A stretch of 64,000 nt of DNA from Micrasema longulum (Eukaryota; Arthropoda; Insecta; Trichoptera; Brachycentridae), in contig JAGVSM010003662.1 of NCBI GenBank assembly GCA_022494885.1, forward strand, positions 1 to 64,000, read 5' to 3'. Both the position numbers and the translations under genes were made by a program. Positions within the stretch are counted from its first letter, which is position 1; every line of letters begins with the position of its first letter. The notes under the pieces were generated by a model. That model worked only from the letters and a program-made list of their open reading frames with translations. It was not told where the DNA came from and ran no database searches. Positions 1 to 10,300 of this stretch are shown here, piece after piece.

Positions 1-960
1 TTTTTAAAAAAAAAAATAAGTTTACCGTTAATTACAGCTAAAAAAAAAAGAAATTGTTTTTGCAATGTTTGGATCTGAAAAGAAGCCACAAGACCTTTAA
101 AACAGAATCGGGTAAGTGGGCGGGGCTTTCAATGTTTAAATGCTATATTGAGAGCGAATATGTGATAACATTTTCTACAATAAGTGCACTTATGTCAAGT
201 TTCCTACAGTTTGCAAAGTTAAGACAAGCACTATCTTGAATTGAATACTTGAAAACAGACACGTCAAAAATTGACGTGCGTGCATAAGAAGATCTGTGGT
301 TGTTGAAAAAGTAATGTTTGTACTAGAGATGAATTTAATGAATCCAAGGATGCGTAATTGAACTAACCAAATAATCGAATGTTCTAATTGAATGAATCAT
401 TCATATCCGGTATTCTAGGTATAGAATAGAGATGGGCGTTTTGGTTATTGTGATCTATGGTCACGGTATTCATGGGAGATTTCCCAAGATCATTGCCCCT
501 TCCACCCATTCTGGGGGAGGGAGGTAATGCCCAATCCCTCAGGACGCCATAATTTACAAAAAATCAATTCGTTCAATTGACTTATTGATTAATTCATACA
601 TTCATTTAATTACTAATGCATTTGAATGAATCATCTATAGTATTTACGCAAAGGCAGAATAGTGTGTCGTTCTATCCTGGCGAGATAAATGTTTTGTTCA
701 TGTGTTAAAAAAAATAAACCCAATGTAAAAGATTTTAAACAATTACAAGTTTCGTAATTTCAAAAGAAGTGGCATTTAAAAAAATATAACTTTGAAAAAT
801 CTACGCTTAGCAAATTAAAACGTCTTGCAGGTACAAGAAAGAAGGGTTGTTGTAATTTATAGTCCCGAATTAAAGTCTATGTACATAACTGTTTCATTAG
901 ATACTTATGTTGTAAGAAATATGTAAGATTATAATATATCCTGCAGGTACAAAACACATA
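1..960. other. no gene recognised
   Basis: AT-rich. A GC-rich patch at about 470-550 (purine-rich GGGGGAGGGAGG) and two direct CTGCAGGTACAA-like motifs at about 826 and 942 are the only local structure seen. Confidence 0.4.
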
Positions 961-988
961 GTCTTTTGGATCCAATTAATAATATATA

Positions 989-1335
989 TTTAAATTTATT
1001 GCAACAGAGAGAAAAAACATTTTTGAGAAGGGAATATGGGAGTCTAGGCATTCACAGGGCCTATGACCTGTCATTGGCTCAACACTCACCATTCTGCCTA
1101 TGTTTGAACATCCACATTTCCTCAACTCTTCCATCTGTAGACTTTTGTAAAGTGAAAGAGCCAAAACCTTTATCATGTGAGTGTGATTCATCCGGCTGAA
1201 CCAATTCACCTACTAGGCAACGCCTGAAAACAATTTTCTATTTTTTTATACTTCTTTTTTTGCCAGGTAGTTTATTCAACAATGTTTTGAGCCAGTCTGC
1301 AAGCATTTGGACGTGCTCAAAACATTCTTGAATTA
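989..1335 (-). repeat. foldback family A copy (about 350 bases)
   Basis: Carries all landmarks of the family in inverse order: TTTATTGCAACAGAGAG, GAGAAGGGAATATGG, GTCTAGGCATT, CCTATGACCTGTCATTGGC, CACCATTCTGCC, TGAGTGTGATTCATCCGGC, CTAGGCAACGCCTGAAAAC and GCAAGCATTTGGACG. Short ORFs in it are by-products. Confidence 0.8.
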
Positions 1336-1339
1336 ATAT

Positions 1340-1740
1340 ATATGTTTTAGAGCAACAATTTTTTAGGTCACCGTGTATAACATTACGTCGTGTCAGTGCC
1401 TATATCTACGTTATTAGCAAAACGTATTAATATAATCAATTAAAAACCCTTTAAAGCCTAGTTATAATTTATTTTGTAACTTAGAGATAATACTGTAGGT
1501 AATTATGTTCATTTGTCTTTATTATAAATACTGTATTCAATGGAGACCCTGACACAATAAATTGTGACAGGTCTTCAAAGGGTTGATTTTTTGTATGATT
1601 CTTCTAGTTTTTGCTTTTATTTGTCTACACCACGGCTTATTTATTCTTTTTGGATTTTTCTGTTATATAATCGAGGTAAATATAACTAAACGATGTTGAA
1701 ATTTTCAAAAAATGTGAAGAGCTTAGATTGATCAAACATT
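1340..1740. other. no gene recognised
   Basis: AT-rich sequence between a foldback A copy and the PLE relic; perhaps degraded PLE, but no reading frame is legible. Confidence 0.35.
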
Positions 1741-3110
1741 ATTATAGAAAATAATCATCATTTCAAAAAAGACATTGGATTCAAAGTTCTTCATGTTGAA
1801 AATAAAATATTAAAATAAGACAACGTGGAAGTCTAAGAAATTAAAAAAGCGAATCACAATAAGACGTTTTTGGCAAAAAGTCAAAAACTGTTCTGCGCAT
1901 TTGTCGATTTGCAAAAAGCGTATGATAAAGTAGATATAATGAAATTGTGGGGCGTGTTGGAAAAATATGGAGTAAACAATAAACTTACACGTGCAGTATC
2001 GTCTCTCTATGAGGAGAGTTCAGCGTGTATAAGAGTTAACGGGGGATTTACATCTTGGTTTGCGATATCAAAAGGCGTGAATCAGGGATGTGTAATGTCA
2101 CCATGGTTGTTTAATCCATACATGGATAACTGTATGAAAGAGATAGAATGTATGGGTATTGGAGCCAAAATTGATAATTTTTCAGTAAGTTGCTTGTTAT
2201 ATGCTGACGATGCAGTTCTGTTAGCAAGCAGCAAGGCTGATTTGCAGCAAATAGTCTCTAGAATGTATGAAGTATGCCTGGAGAGCGAATTGGCGATGAA
2301 CGAAAGTAAGTCAAAAGTTATGGTATTTGAAAGGGATAGTGAGGTTACTGACTGCATAATAAATATAAAGAACGAATGTCTCGAGCAAGTAGAAGAATTT
2401 GTGTATCTAGGAAGCATGTTTTCAAGAGATGGAAGAGTAGAAACAGATATTGAAAGAAGAGTGAATGCGGGCAACAAAATGAACGGAGCACTAAGCACAG
2501 TAATTTCTAATAAAAATATGTTAATCGAAGCTAAACTGGCAGTGCACAACGGAGTTTTAGTCCCAACACTTATGTATGGAAGTGAAACATGGAACTGGCA
2601 GAGAAAGGATGAAAACCGAGTGAACGCGGTTGAAATGCGATCTCTTAGACGAATATGTGGGAAATCAATGTATGACAGGGTTACGAATGATGAAATCAGG
2701 CGAGAGTGTAAATCTGAGTCAAGTATAATTGATAAGATTAAGAAAGGGTCTCCGAGATGGTTTGGTCACGTAGAACAAATGGACGACGAAATAATGGTAA
2801 AACAAGTATATATGGCGAAAATGAACAGCAACGTGAGACGAGGACGACCAAGGAAGACGTGGCATGATCAGATAAACCAAAATCTTAAGTCTGGTCATGT
2901 CAAAAGCAGACAGAACCGAAAGACATGTATGACAAGATGCATGAATGTGGAAGAGGCTTGGATTGTATGCTAGGATAGGCGTGTGTGGCGGTCCATTATC
3001 TCTGCCTACCCCTACGGGGAAATGACGTGATGGTAGTAGTCGTAGTAACAATAAGACAAAAATTATAAATATTCAAATAAACTGTATTTCTTTTAGTCCT
3101 CTCCTGTCTA
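1741..3110 (+). mobile_element. Penelope-like element relic, interrupted by a LINE
   Basis: 1741-1865 translates with one stop to ENNHHFKKDIGFKVLHVENK, and 3048-3110 continues with the same tail (TTCTTTTAGTCCTCTC) as the better copy at 3430-3876. The two halves align to that copy on both sides of the LINE, so this was once a GIY-YIG C-terminal region of a PLE. Confidence 0.85.
1866..3047 (+). mobile_element. 5'-truncated non-LTR retrotransposon nested in the PLE
   Basis: One open frame to the stop at 2971-2973. It starts inside the reverse transcriptase (AFVDLQKAYDKVD), has the catalytic YADDAVLL at about 2200-2225, then the C-terminal domain with RWFGHVEQMDDE and RRGRPRKTWHDQI. About 75 bases of 3' UTR end in GGTAGTAGTCGTAGTA, a short GTA-rich tail. 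Flanked by the 10-base duplication ACAATAAGAC (1856-1865 and 3048-3057). The first codon is not a start: the reading frame is cut by truncation. The endonuclease is absent. The clade is not certain. Confidence 0.92.
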
Positions 3111-3164
3111 GCTTCGAAAATATTTATATCACATTATATTTCTATAAAGTTAAACAATTATCTA

Positions 3165-3436
3165 ATTTAAATTTATTGCAACATAGAGGGGAAACATTAT
3201 TGAGAAGGGAATATATACGTTTAAAAATGGGCAGAATGATGAATGTTACACCGTGTGAAAAGCGGCCACTTAAAAAAGCCAACGACAGGTCATAAGCCCT
3301 GTAAATGCCTAGACTTACATATTCCCTTCTCAATAATGGTTTTCCTCTCTGCTGCAATAAATTAAAATATGAATATCTTTCTAGGGAAGAAATCCAGCTA
3401 GTCTGCAAGCATTTGGACATACTCAAACATTGTTGA
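3165..3436 (+). repeat. foldback family A copy with inverted arms
   Basis: Left arm about 3170-3216 and right arm about 3322-3367 are inverse copies (TTTATTGCAACATAGAGG against CTCTCTGCTGCAATAAA; GAGAAGGGAATAT against ATATTCCCTTCTC). The middle holds the family core GGGCAGAATGATGAATGTTA to GACAGGTCATAAGCCCTG. Ends ATTTGGACATACTCAAACAT. Confidence 0.8.
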
Positions 3437-3876
3437 TATCTTATTCCCTACCATCAAACATCAAACCGGCTTTCTACACAACTAATAATATAGGAACATT
3501 GTTAAAAAATCACAAAGACAAAGTTCATAAATATAATAAATCTGGAATATATCAATTAAATTGTAATGATTGCGATTCAATCTACATTGGAAAAACTAAA
3601 AGGAACTTTAATATTAGAGTAAAAAAACACTTAAGATGCTTAAGTAATAATAATTTTTCTGAATTCGCAAATCATTTTATAGAAAATAATCATAACTTTA
3701 ATAAAGATACTGGATTAAAAGTACTTCATGTTGAAAATAAAATATTAAAATTAGACAACTTGGAAATCTTAGGAATTAAAAAAGCGATTCATAATAAGGA
3801 AAAAATAATTAATAACCAAATAAACTATATTTCTTTTAGTCCTCTCATGTCTAGCTTCAAAAATATTGATATCTAA
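3430..3876 (+). pseudogene. PLE C-terminal GIY-YIG endonuclease fragment
   Basis: 148 codons open to TAA. GIYQLNCNDCDSIYIGKTKR carries the GIY...YIG signature with the CxxC pair inside, then IRVKKHL and a Lys/Asn-rich end. This is the endonuclease module of Penelope-like retroelements, which sits after their reverse transcriptase; the RT is absent. The fragment begins exactly where a foldback repeat ends (about 3436). Confidence 0.88.
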
Positions 3877-3879
3877 TTA

Positions 3880-4320
3880 CCACCCTTGTAAGAAAAAAAA
3901 GACTTGATTTATTGGGTGGGTCCACGTGTAGTATTTAGTGAACATGATAAAAATAAAATCAGAATTTATTTATCATTTACGTAAACATCGAGGAAGTAGC
4001 TTGTTTGCTTTGAAACCGGTCGATGGAAAAAAAAAATAGTGGTTTAAAACAAAGTTGTTGTATTTATTTTATTAAACAAAATTTAAATTAGTCTACTTTT
4101 GTATAATTTTGAACGTACCCATCTCACATCCCCATCCTTTCAAGACCAAAAGACTTGATTTATTAGTTTTATTGGCAAAATACTGATATAATTAAATACT
4201 AAAGGATTCATTCGTTAAGTGTACCTTGAGAAAGAAGCCTGTTAAGCTTTGAAACCGGTCGATGGAAAAAAATGAATAAGTGGTTACAAACAAAGTTGTT
4301 TGGTTTATAATTAATTTAAA
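3880..4320 (+). repeat. two direct repeats of a PLE terminus with hammerhead-like core
   Basis: Units about 3890-4065 and 4140-4302. Each has AGACTTGATTTATT near its start, then a stem AGC...GCT, then TTGAAACCGGTCGATGG, then AGTGGTT and ACAAAGTTG. PLEs carry such tandem pseudo-LTRs. GAAACCGGTC fits the GAAA, short stem III and UC cleavage site of a minimal hammerhead ribozyme; the CUGANGA core is degraded here. Confidence 0.65.
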
Positions 4321-4324
4321 ATGA

Positions 4325-5107
4325 TTTTTTGTTATATCCATAGTAAGTTTGGTTTTCTTTGGATTTGTGAACTGAATAACGATGCTACGTCGCTATTGAC
4401 TAACGGACCGTTATATTTTTTCATAGTGATAGAGGACAAGCAATCAATACAAGATAACTCGATATAGGATTTTGAAACAATATATAATTTAACTAGCGGA
4501 CCCAACAGACGTTGTCCTGCCCGAACGTTGGCTTGCCTGCTATCATCTTGGAAAAATACTTTTCGTCTAGGCACTTGTCTGTGATTAAATTCCAAAACTA
4601 AAAATTTTTGAAATTCAAAAAATATTGAATTTAAGTAGGTACTTGTTTATGGTTGAATTCCAAAACTTTAAGTCAGATGTGACTCACTACGGAAAGATCG
4701 AACCCCTTTAAATAAAAGTTTACTGGTCAAAAAAATTTAATTATAACTTACCAAAACTATTATTAAGTACTACCAAGAGCTAGTACCTAGATGTTACGAA
4801 TTTTCCAAAATCTTTTTTAAAATAAACTTTAACTTTTATCTGTGCCGGCAGAATATTCGAACGTCAGGTTATGTCGACCGAATATTGACAGAAACGTCAT
4901 TTTTCTCTGACGCAAAATATAAAAACACGTGTCAAAATTGACCCCTACTTTGCGCCACTTTTCCCGTGTTTTATACACCTACAGGTTTTTTTCCACTCAC
5001 ACACTTACAAGAACTTCCCACTCTTAGCTTTTTAAGGCAAGCATAAAGCCTGTATTTCACTGTTATTTATCGAATAGATAAAAGGTGGAAAACAAGTTAA
5101 ATGGTTA
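4325..5107. other. no gene recognised
   Basis: Two short related patches (CACTTGTCTGTGATTAAATTCC near 4573 and ACTTGTTTATGGTTGAATTCC near 4642, quoted in part) form a direct repeat of about 45 bases. Otherwise nothing coding. Confidence 0.4.
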
Positions 5108-5318
5108 TACACCGCAAGACAAAAAAAATTACGAGTTTACCTGCTACCGCGCCCCTTGACTTTACTGAACCCTTTTTCTAAGAAATCCTTTATCGATACC
5201 TCTGTCTTTTGTTTAATAAATTAAGGACACTATGTGTCACCTTTCTACAATATTTACATTTTAAAATGTCTCAACAGTCTTGTTTTACCCGCGTTTGAGT
5301 GAACATAACACAACAATC

Positions 5319-6390
5319 ATGGAAAGTGCAAAACAAATGTCGATTGCGATAAAATCCAAAATAATCACATTGTCGCAAGAAAACATATCTAATTGTGAAA
5401 TATCTCGTCGAGTTGGGTATTCAGAAGGTGCAGTGAGGTTTTTATTAAAAAAAATCCAAGAAACTGGATCCATAGAACGGAAAAAGGAAGCGGACGGGGG
5501 CGCGTGACATCTGCCCGAGATGATCGCTTAATAAAAAAAATTGTTATGCGCGATCGATTTTTTAACGGCACCTGAAATACACGCAGAGGTGCAGTCTACC
5601 AGCACATCAACATTTTCAGTAAAAACAGTGTCCAGGCGGCTGTTGGAGCATGGTTTCCAAGCACGGAGTCCCGCAAAAAAACCATTACTCACGGACAAAA
5701 TGAAGAAGGCTAGACTGGATTGGGCGAAAGAGCACCAGAATTGGACCTTTGAGGATTGGCAAAATGTTGTTTTCTCTGATGAATCAAAATTCAACCTTTT
5801 TGGTCCAGACGGCAGAAAGATAGTTCGACGAAAACGTGGGGAAATATATCATCCGTCGTGCGTCACTCGAACCGTTAAACATTCACCCTACGTGATGATT
5901 TGGGGTGCATGACAGCATACGGTTTAGGACCTCTAAATTTTGTACAGGGTACGATGAATGCCATTCAGTACAAAAAAGTGTTAAAAAAACATATTATTCC
6001 AACAATCGAGGACATTACGCAGTATACCGCGGACCCAATTTTTCAGGACGACTCTGCGCCGTGCCATAGAGCCCGCACTGTGAGTACAAATATATATATT
6101 TTTAAATGCATTTTGTGACCACATGATAAATAATTTATTGTTTTTTATAGATCAATGAATTCAAGGAGAAAATTGGCTTAAAATCGTTGACGTGGCCTGA
6201 TTTGAACCCGATAGAAAATTTATGGGCGATTATGAAAAAAAAAGTCGAAAAACATTGAGGAATTAAAAAAAACTTAATTCAAGTTTGGGAAGAAGAAATA
6301 ACATCAGAAATTTTAGATTCGCTTTACGCTTCTCTAAATAATAGAATTTTACATGTTATAAAAAATAAATGTGAATTCACTAAGTACTAA
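5319..6390 (+). pseudogene. Tc1 transposase, frameshifted, with an intron-like insert
   Basis: Starts at ATG 5319 with a helix-turn-helix (SNCEISRRVGYSEGAVRFLL). The frame then shifts at about 5490 (tract of G), about 5560 (T tract) and about 5907 (one base lost before CMTAYG). Catalytic blocks: VFSDESKFNLF (first D), FQDDSAPCHRA (second D), WPDLNPIENLW (E). The usual SQS-type spacer of WPxxSPDLNP is missing, so D-E spacing is shorter than DD34E. A stop (TGA, probably from CGA) follows KKVEKH; the tail then runs open to TAA 6388-6390 (FTKY). Between RART and INEF lies a 71-base GT...AG segment (6080-6150). Cannot make an active enzyme as it stands. Confidence 0.9.
6080..6150 (+). other. candidate 71-base intron in the Tc1 transposase
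   Basis: Begins GTGAGT, ends TTTTTTATAG, and its removal joins HRART to INEFKEK in one frame. Introns exist in nematode Tc elements but most arthropod copies lack them; an AT-rich insertion is the alternative. Confidence 0.55.
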
Positions 6391-6759
6391 ATATTTTTAA
6401 ATGTTATAAATATGTTTAAATGTAAAATAATTTAATTTAAAATAAAGCGATAAGAACCTACTTCTTAAATATGAATTAAAAAATAACATGTCTTTTATTA
6501 TTCCATCACAAACACTCGACCATAAATGAACCGTTATTGGTCTCTAAGGTTCGGGTAATCTGATACCTGATATATAATGGCAATTTCTAAGTACAATTCA
6601 TGAGTAAGATTTTTTATTTTAACCTTGAAATAACGAGTAGTCATCACATATGTCAAACAATATAAAAAAAACCAATTAAATATCAAGAATAATTCATTAT
6701 ATGTCAATTTTAGTTTTTTTTGAGAACTCGTAAATTTATTTGTCTTGCGGTGTATTTTA

Positions 6760-7070
6760 AAAAAAATAAGATTCTAAGTGTGTATTAAAAGATTTCTTTC
6801 ATACATCACTAAATGCAGCCCGAGCGATCACTTTTGAATGTATTTGAATAAAAAATATAGTTGCTTAACATTTTATTGTTTAAATAAAATTTGTCTAGGG
6901 AGATGAGGTAGATATGTACTTTAACGTGATTAAATAATAATAAAAAACATTTTAATATATAATGCTTCCATATTTTTATTTGACAAAACCTTTTTTAACA
7001 TTTTATACAGGTAAATTGCAAAGAGAGTAATTTATATATTATTATTAAAAACAAAGAAAATACACTGCGA
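6760..7070. other. AT-rich stretch, nothing recognised
   Basis: Between the right Tc1 end and the palindrome array. No coding signal and no clear inverted repeat that could mark the left end of the THAP-DDE element. Confidence 0.4.
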
Positions 7071-7523
7071 ACATTGCTGAAGGTAATCATAACACAAATT
7101 AATATTTATTCAATAATGGTCACTTTTATTTAAGAAAAGAAAACGTGAACATCAACCGAAGGTAATCAAATCATTACACACATTTTTGAAAGAAAAGTCA
7201 TTTATATTTAAGAAAGAGAACACATCAACATTGCCAAAGGTACACAGATTAAAATTAATTGAGAAAGGGAAATATATGAACATTACCAAAGATAATCATT
7301 ACACACATCAACATTACCGAAGGTAACATTAAACGTATTAAAATTCATTGAGAAAGGGAAATATATGAACATTACCGAAGGTAATCACATTACACATATA
7401 AAAAAATTTGTACAGAAAAGTAATTTATATTCAAGAAAGGGAACACATCAACATTACCAAAGGTAACATAACACACATCAAAATTTACTAAAGAAAAGGA
7501 AAGATGAACATTACCGAAGGTAA
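7071..7523. repeat. eight palindromic ATTACC-GAA-GGTAAT repeats 3' of THAP-DDE gene
   Basis: Copies start near 7071, 7149, 7228, 7280, 7311, 7369, 7451 and 7508; several are exact or nearly exact dyads ACATTACCGAAGGTAAT. Spacing varies (about 30-80 bases) with AAGAAAGGGAA- and TTTATATT-rich filler. The array sits 70-530 bases beyond the stop codon. Multiple dyads near one end of a DNA transposon often are transposase-binding subterminal repeats; that role is inferred. Confidence 0.8.
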
Positions 7524-7596
7524 GCAGCACACAAAATAAAATTTAAGAAAAGAAAACACACAAGCATTACAAGATTACCATGTACAAAAACAGTAT

Positions 7597-9384
7597 TTAT
7601 ATTTTTATTAGAAGGCCTTGCAGATTGATAGTGCCGCATGCTATTATCACCAAATAATCGGCTATTGCCATATGATGATGGTCTAATGTTGAGCCCATTC
7701 TCAGCATGTGAAACTCTCTAACTCTGCTTATAACGCGCTCCACATGAATGCGCAAGGCAGCTATTCGTTTTGATTGCTGAACCTCTTTACGACTGCTTTT
7801 CGTATTGGCAAATACACTTGGCGGACGGATCAATGAGCATCCCTCCATCTCTAGTAAATGGGAAATATTTTTAAAACCTCGGTCAGCCATAACAGCCATT
7901 CCGGGTTTCAAAAGGTCCAAGTATCCACAGTTTTCGATAATGATGCAGTCTGATGCCCTCCCTCCATAGCCGCATGAAATGTAATTTATCAGACCATCTG
8001 GCGTGCACGAAATCAAATATTTTAGAGTATTACACCCTTTATACTCTGACCAGGTTAATGCCTGGTGGATAGGGTTTGAAGGTTTTTCGATCTGTAGCTC
8101 CAAACAGTCTATGATCGATTGCACGTTTGCATACCTCGCTCTGAAAGATATCGGAAGATGACGTCTTATTTTATCAGAACTTGGCCAAATAATAAGATCT
8201 TGACATATAGCTGCAAGAAGGACAACTGTTTTAGAGAATATCCTACTTACTGTCGAATGGGAAATCCCAAAGTGGAGACCAAGGACAGTGTTGGAATCAT
8301 CCAAGCGGATTTTTTTTAATGTCACGAGTACATCCAATGTACTTGCGGGTATCTTTGATACAATCAGCGAAATTACATGATACATATCATGTGGAATTCC
8401 TAAAAATATCCTTGGCTCTTTCTCTATGAGGAGGAAAAATGAGTTCCTCATTGTCATATTCAATTCAGACTCATCCACTTCTGTCCCATCATAGGCACTA
8501 CTGTCTTCTAGAGAGGGGACAAAATCTGAATCCGAGTCAGTTGACTCAACCCATTCATTTGGCTCGGGATTTTTCTTGACGCAAATGCGTTCAGTCGAAG
8601 TGGGTGACATTGATTTCATCGGAGAACAAGCAGTACTCGTCTTTCCCAAAATTACTGTTGATGTACCCTTGCTTCTCACATTACAAGTTTTATTGACTTG
8701 TACAGCCTTGTCAAGATATTCTGGAGGTTCACACAGCGTCATTATTCCTGGCCCGGCAATCGGAGGGGGGTCTTGGCCTCCGTCAACATTGGGTTCACAC
8801 AAAGCTGGGACTTTTATTGGAGTGAGTAACTCGTTCAATAATTTTATCCTGGCCCTTTTTTCACCTGTCTTCTTTGCCGCAGGTAATTTGTTCTTCTGGC
8901 AGTCAAATTTGCTTGGGACAACATTTTTCTTCATCTGCATGCGACTTCCCATCATTTTGAAAAATGTATAATTTTCCATATCCTCTTGCAGCTGTGAAAG
9001 AAAAACATCAAACATTATTTTCATTATAAGTACTTAGTACACGATGGCACTAATTTTGTCAGACAATAAGTTATAAAATGACATGTTAGGGATGTTAAAA
9101 CTAAGGTTAATTTAATCACTTTCGTGTGTGTGAGTAAATATATAATAATTGGCTAGGTAAAAAATAATATAAGTACTTACATTAAAATGGTCTTCACAGC
9201 AATAACAAGTGGACTTTACTGCTAAATCATTATTTTTCTTCGAACATCTTTTCATGGCATGACACCATTTTTTTCGTATTGCCTCGATTTTCGGCACGTT
9301 GATAAATATTTTCTCAGGAGTAGTAATAGTCGTATTTTTGCATTTAGGTACAATGCAGTACTTATAGTTGACTATTTTAGCCAT
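7597..9384 (-). CDS. THAP-DDE transposase-like gene, two exons, apparently intact
   Basis: Exon 1 is 9384-9181 and exon 2 is 8991-7597; the 189-base intron has donor GTAAGT and acceptor TTTCACAG and joins in frame, giving 532 residues. The N-terminus is a THAP zinc finger: C10, C15, C63 and H66 (C-x4-C, C-x2-H), invariant Pro and Trp (P32, W40), closing motif VPSKF (about 92-96). A long acidic, low-complexity linker follows, then a helix-turn-helix (LGLHFGISHSTVSRIF, about 305-320) and a Harbinger-type DDE_Tnp_4 nuclease: D363 (IIDCLE), D438 (MADRGF), E486 (HVERVISR). WSEYKGCNTLKYL matches the family core. No stop or frameshift is seen. THAP plus this DDE type is known from PIF/Harbinger-related (ISL2EU-like) elements; it could be a live transposon or a domesticated gene. 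It is on the same strand as spn-E, possibly inside one of its introns. Confidence 0.88.
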
Positions 9385-9404
9385 GACGATGGAAAAAAAC
9401 ACTT

Positions 9405-9640
9405 CGAAAGTAAAACAATAACGTATTATTAACAGCCGGTCTTCCTACTACAACGACGGCGCGTACTCGAATGTCGAACTGTCAAACCCAATCGCGGTCA
9501 ATGACGTCACAGCTCAAAAACCCGGGAAGCGGAGCGTTTGGGACAGATTTTAAAAATTCAAAATGTAAATCATAATAACGAGGTAATTATGGGCTCAAAA
9601 AAAAAAAAATTACTGTGTAAGTTTTCTAATTTTTTGCTGA
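9405..9640 (-). promoter_or_regulatory. upstream region of THAP-DDE gene
   Basis: Locally GC-rich (about 9430-9540) with CGACGGCGCG and TGACGTCA, a CRE-type palindrome, within 150 bases upstream of the start codon. A promoter is plausible from position and composition only. Confidence 0.35.
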
Positions 9641-9947
9641 TTTTTTTGGAAGAAAAAAAAAATTCGTGCACATTGCCTATTATGCTGAGCTGTTGGACTT
9701 GCTTCACACCACTCCTGCTGCTATCAAATTAGCTATGCTATCCATCTAATGGCCACCCCCTCAATTCTCCCCTTTGTAATGTGTTTCTCTATTCATCTTC
9801 ACTTTTCCTTTTTCTTTTTTTTTTAAATTAATTACATGTTAAGTGTAATAGTTATGATTTTATTTTTGTTATTTTCTATAAAACTTTATGTACTTTTAAC
9901 TGTATATTGTTCTTGCCCTCTGGGCGTTTATTAAATAAATAAATGTG
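9641..9947 (+). repeat. LINE-type 3' UTR relic with AATA-rich tail
   Basis: Ends with the motif CTGGGCGTTTATTAAATAAATAAATG, summarised as TTATT then (AAAT)n, the usual tail of insect non-LTR elements. No coding sequence remains. Confidence 0.4.
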
Positions 9948-10179
9948 TTCAGTAAAATTATGTTTTTTTTTTTACATTTAAATCTAACTAAATATTTGAA
10001 TAACTTTATTGCCGAAATGGCATATCTGAATGATTTAGGCGGTGATGGAATGCCGTCGACGATATCAATTTTTCTATGGCTTATTATTGGAATTAAAGAT
10101 AATGGCCATTTTCACACAGTTTCAGAGACAGATAGTCGAGCAGTTTTGAGAGAAACCATTTGACAGTATTAACCACTTA

Positions 10180-10300
10180 AGAAGGTATTATGAAGAATCA
10201 ATGAAATGGTCTTAAAATGATTTACCCAAAATTGTAATTTTGGGGCCTACTTTCAAGTTGTAAATAACTCACACGGGAATCATGTTGGGGTAGAGTAAAT
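10180..10300 (-). repeat. SINE family 1, 3' part only
   Basis: GATTTACCCAAAATTGTAAT, CAAGTTGTAAATAACTCACA and GTTGGGGTAGAGT match the body of the fuller copies at 36603-36784 and 51172-51366; the tRNA head is missing. Confidence 0.6.

Larger units (their letters stand above)
5110..6752 (+). mobile_element. complete Tc1-type element with 28-base TIRs and TA duplication
   Basis: Left TIR 5110-5137 and right TIR 6725-6752 start CACCGCAAGACAAA and differ at 2 of 28 positions. TA flanks each side (5108-5109, 6753-6754), the Tc1/mariner target. Length 1643 bases with one plus-strand transposase relic inside. The near-identical ends suggest a fairly recent copy, but the gene is broken. Confidence 0.92.

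Noticed and set aside
7071..7523. CRISPR-like array
   Set aside because: Spacing is irregular, repeats are short palindromes, the spacers share sequence, and the setting is eukaryotic.
8119..8971. Plus-strand ORFs opposite the THAP-DDE gene
   Set aside because: Shadows of the minus-strand coding sequence.
9945..10163. 72-codon plus-strand ORF as a gene
   Set aside because: No recognisable domain; it begins in a T-rich tract after a LINE tail and lacks splice or promoter support.
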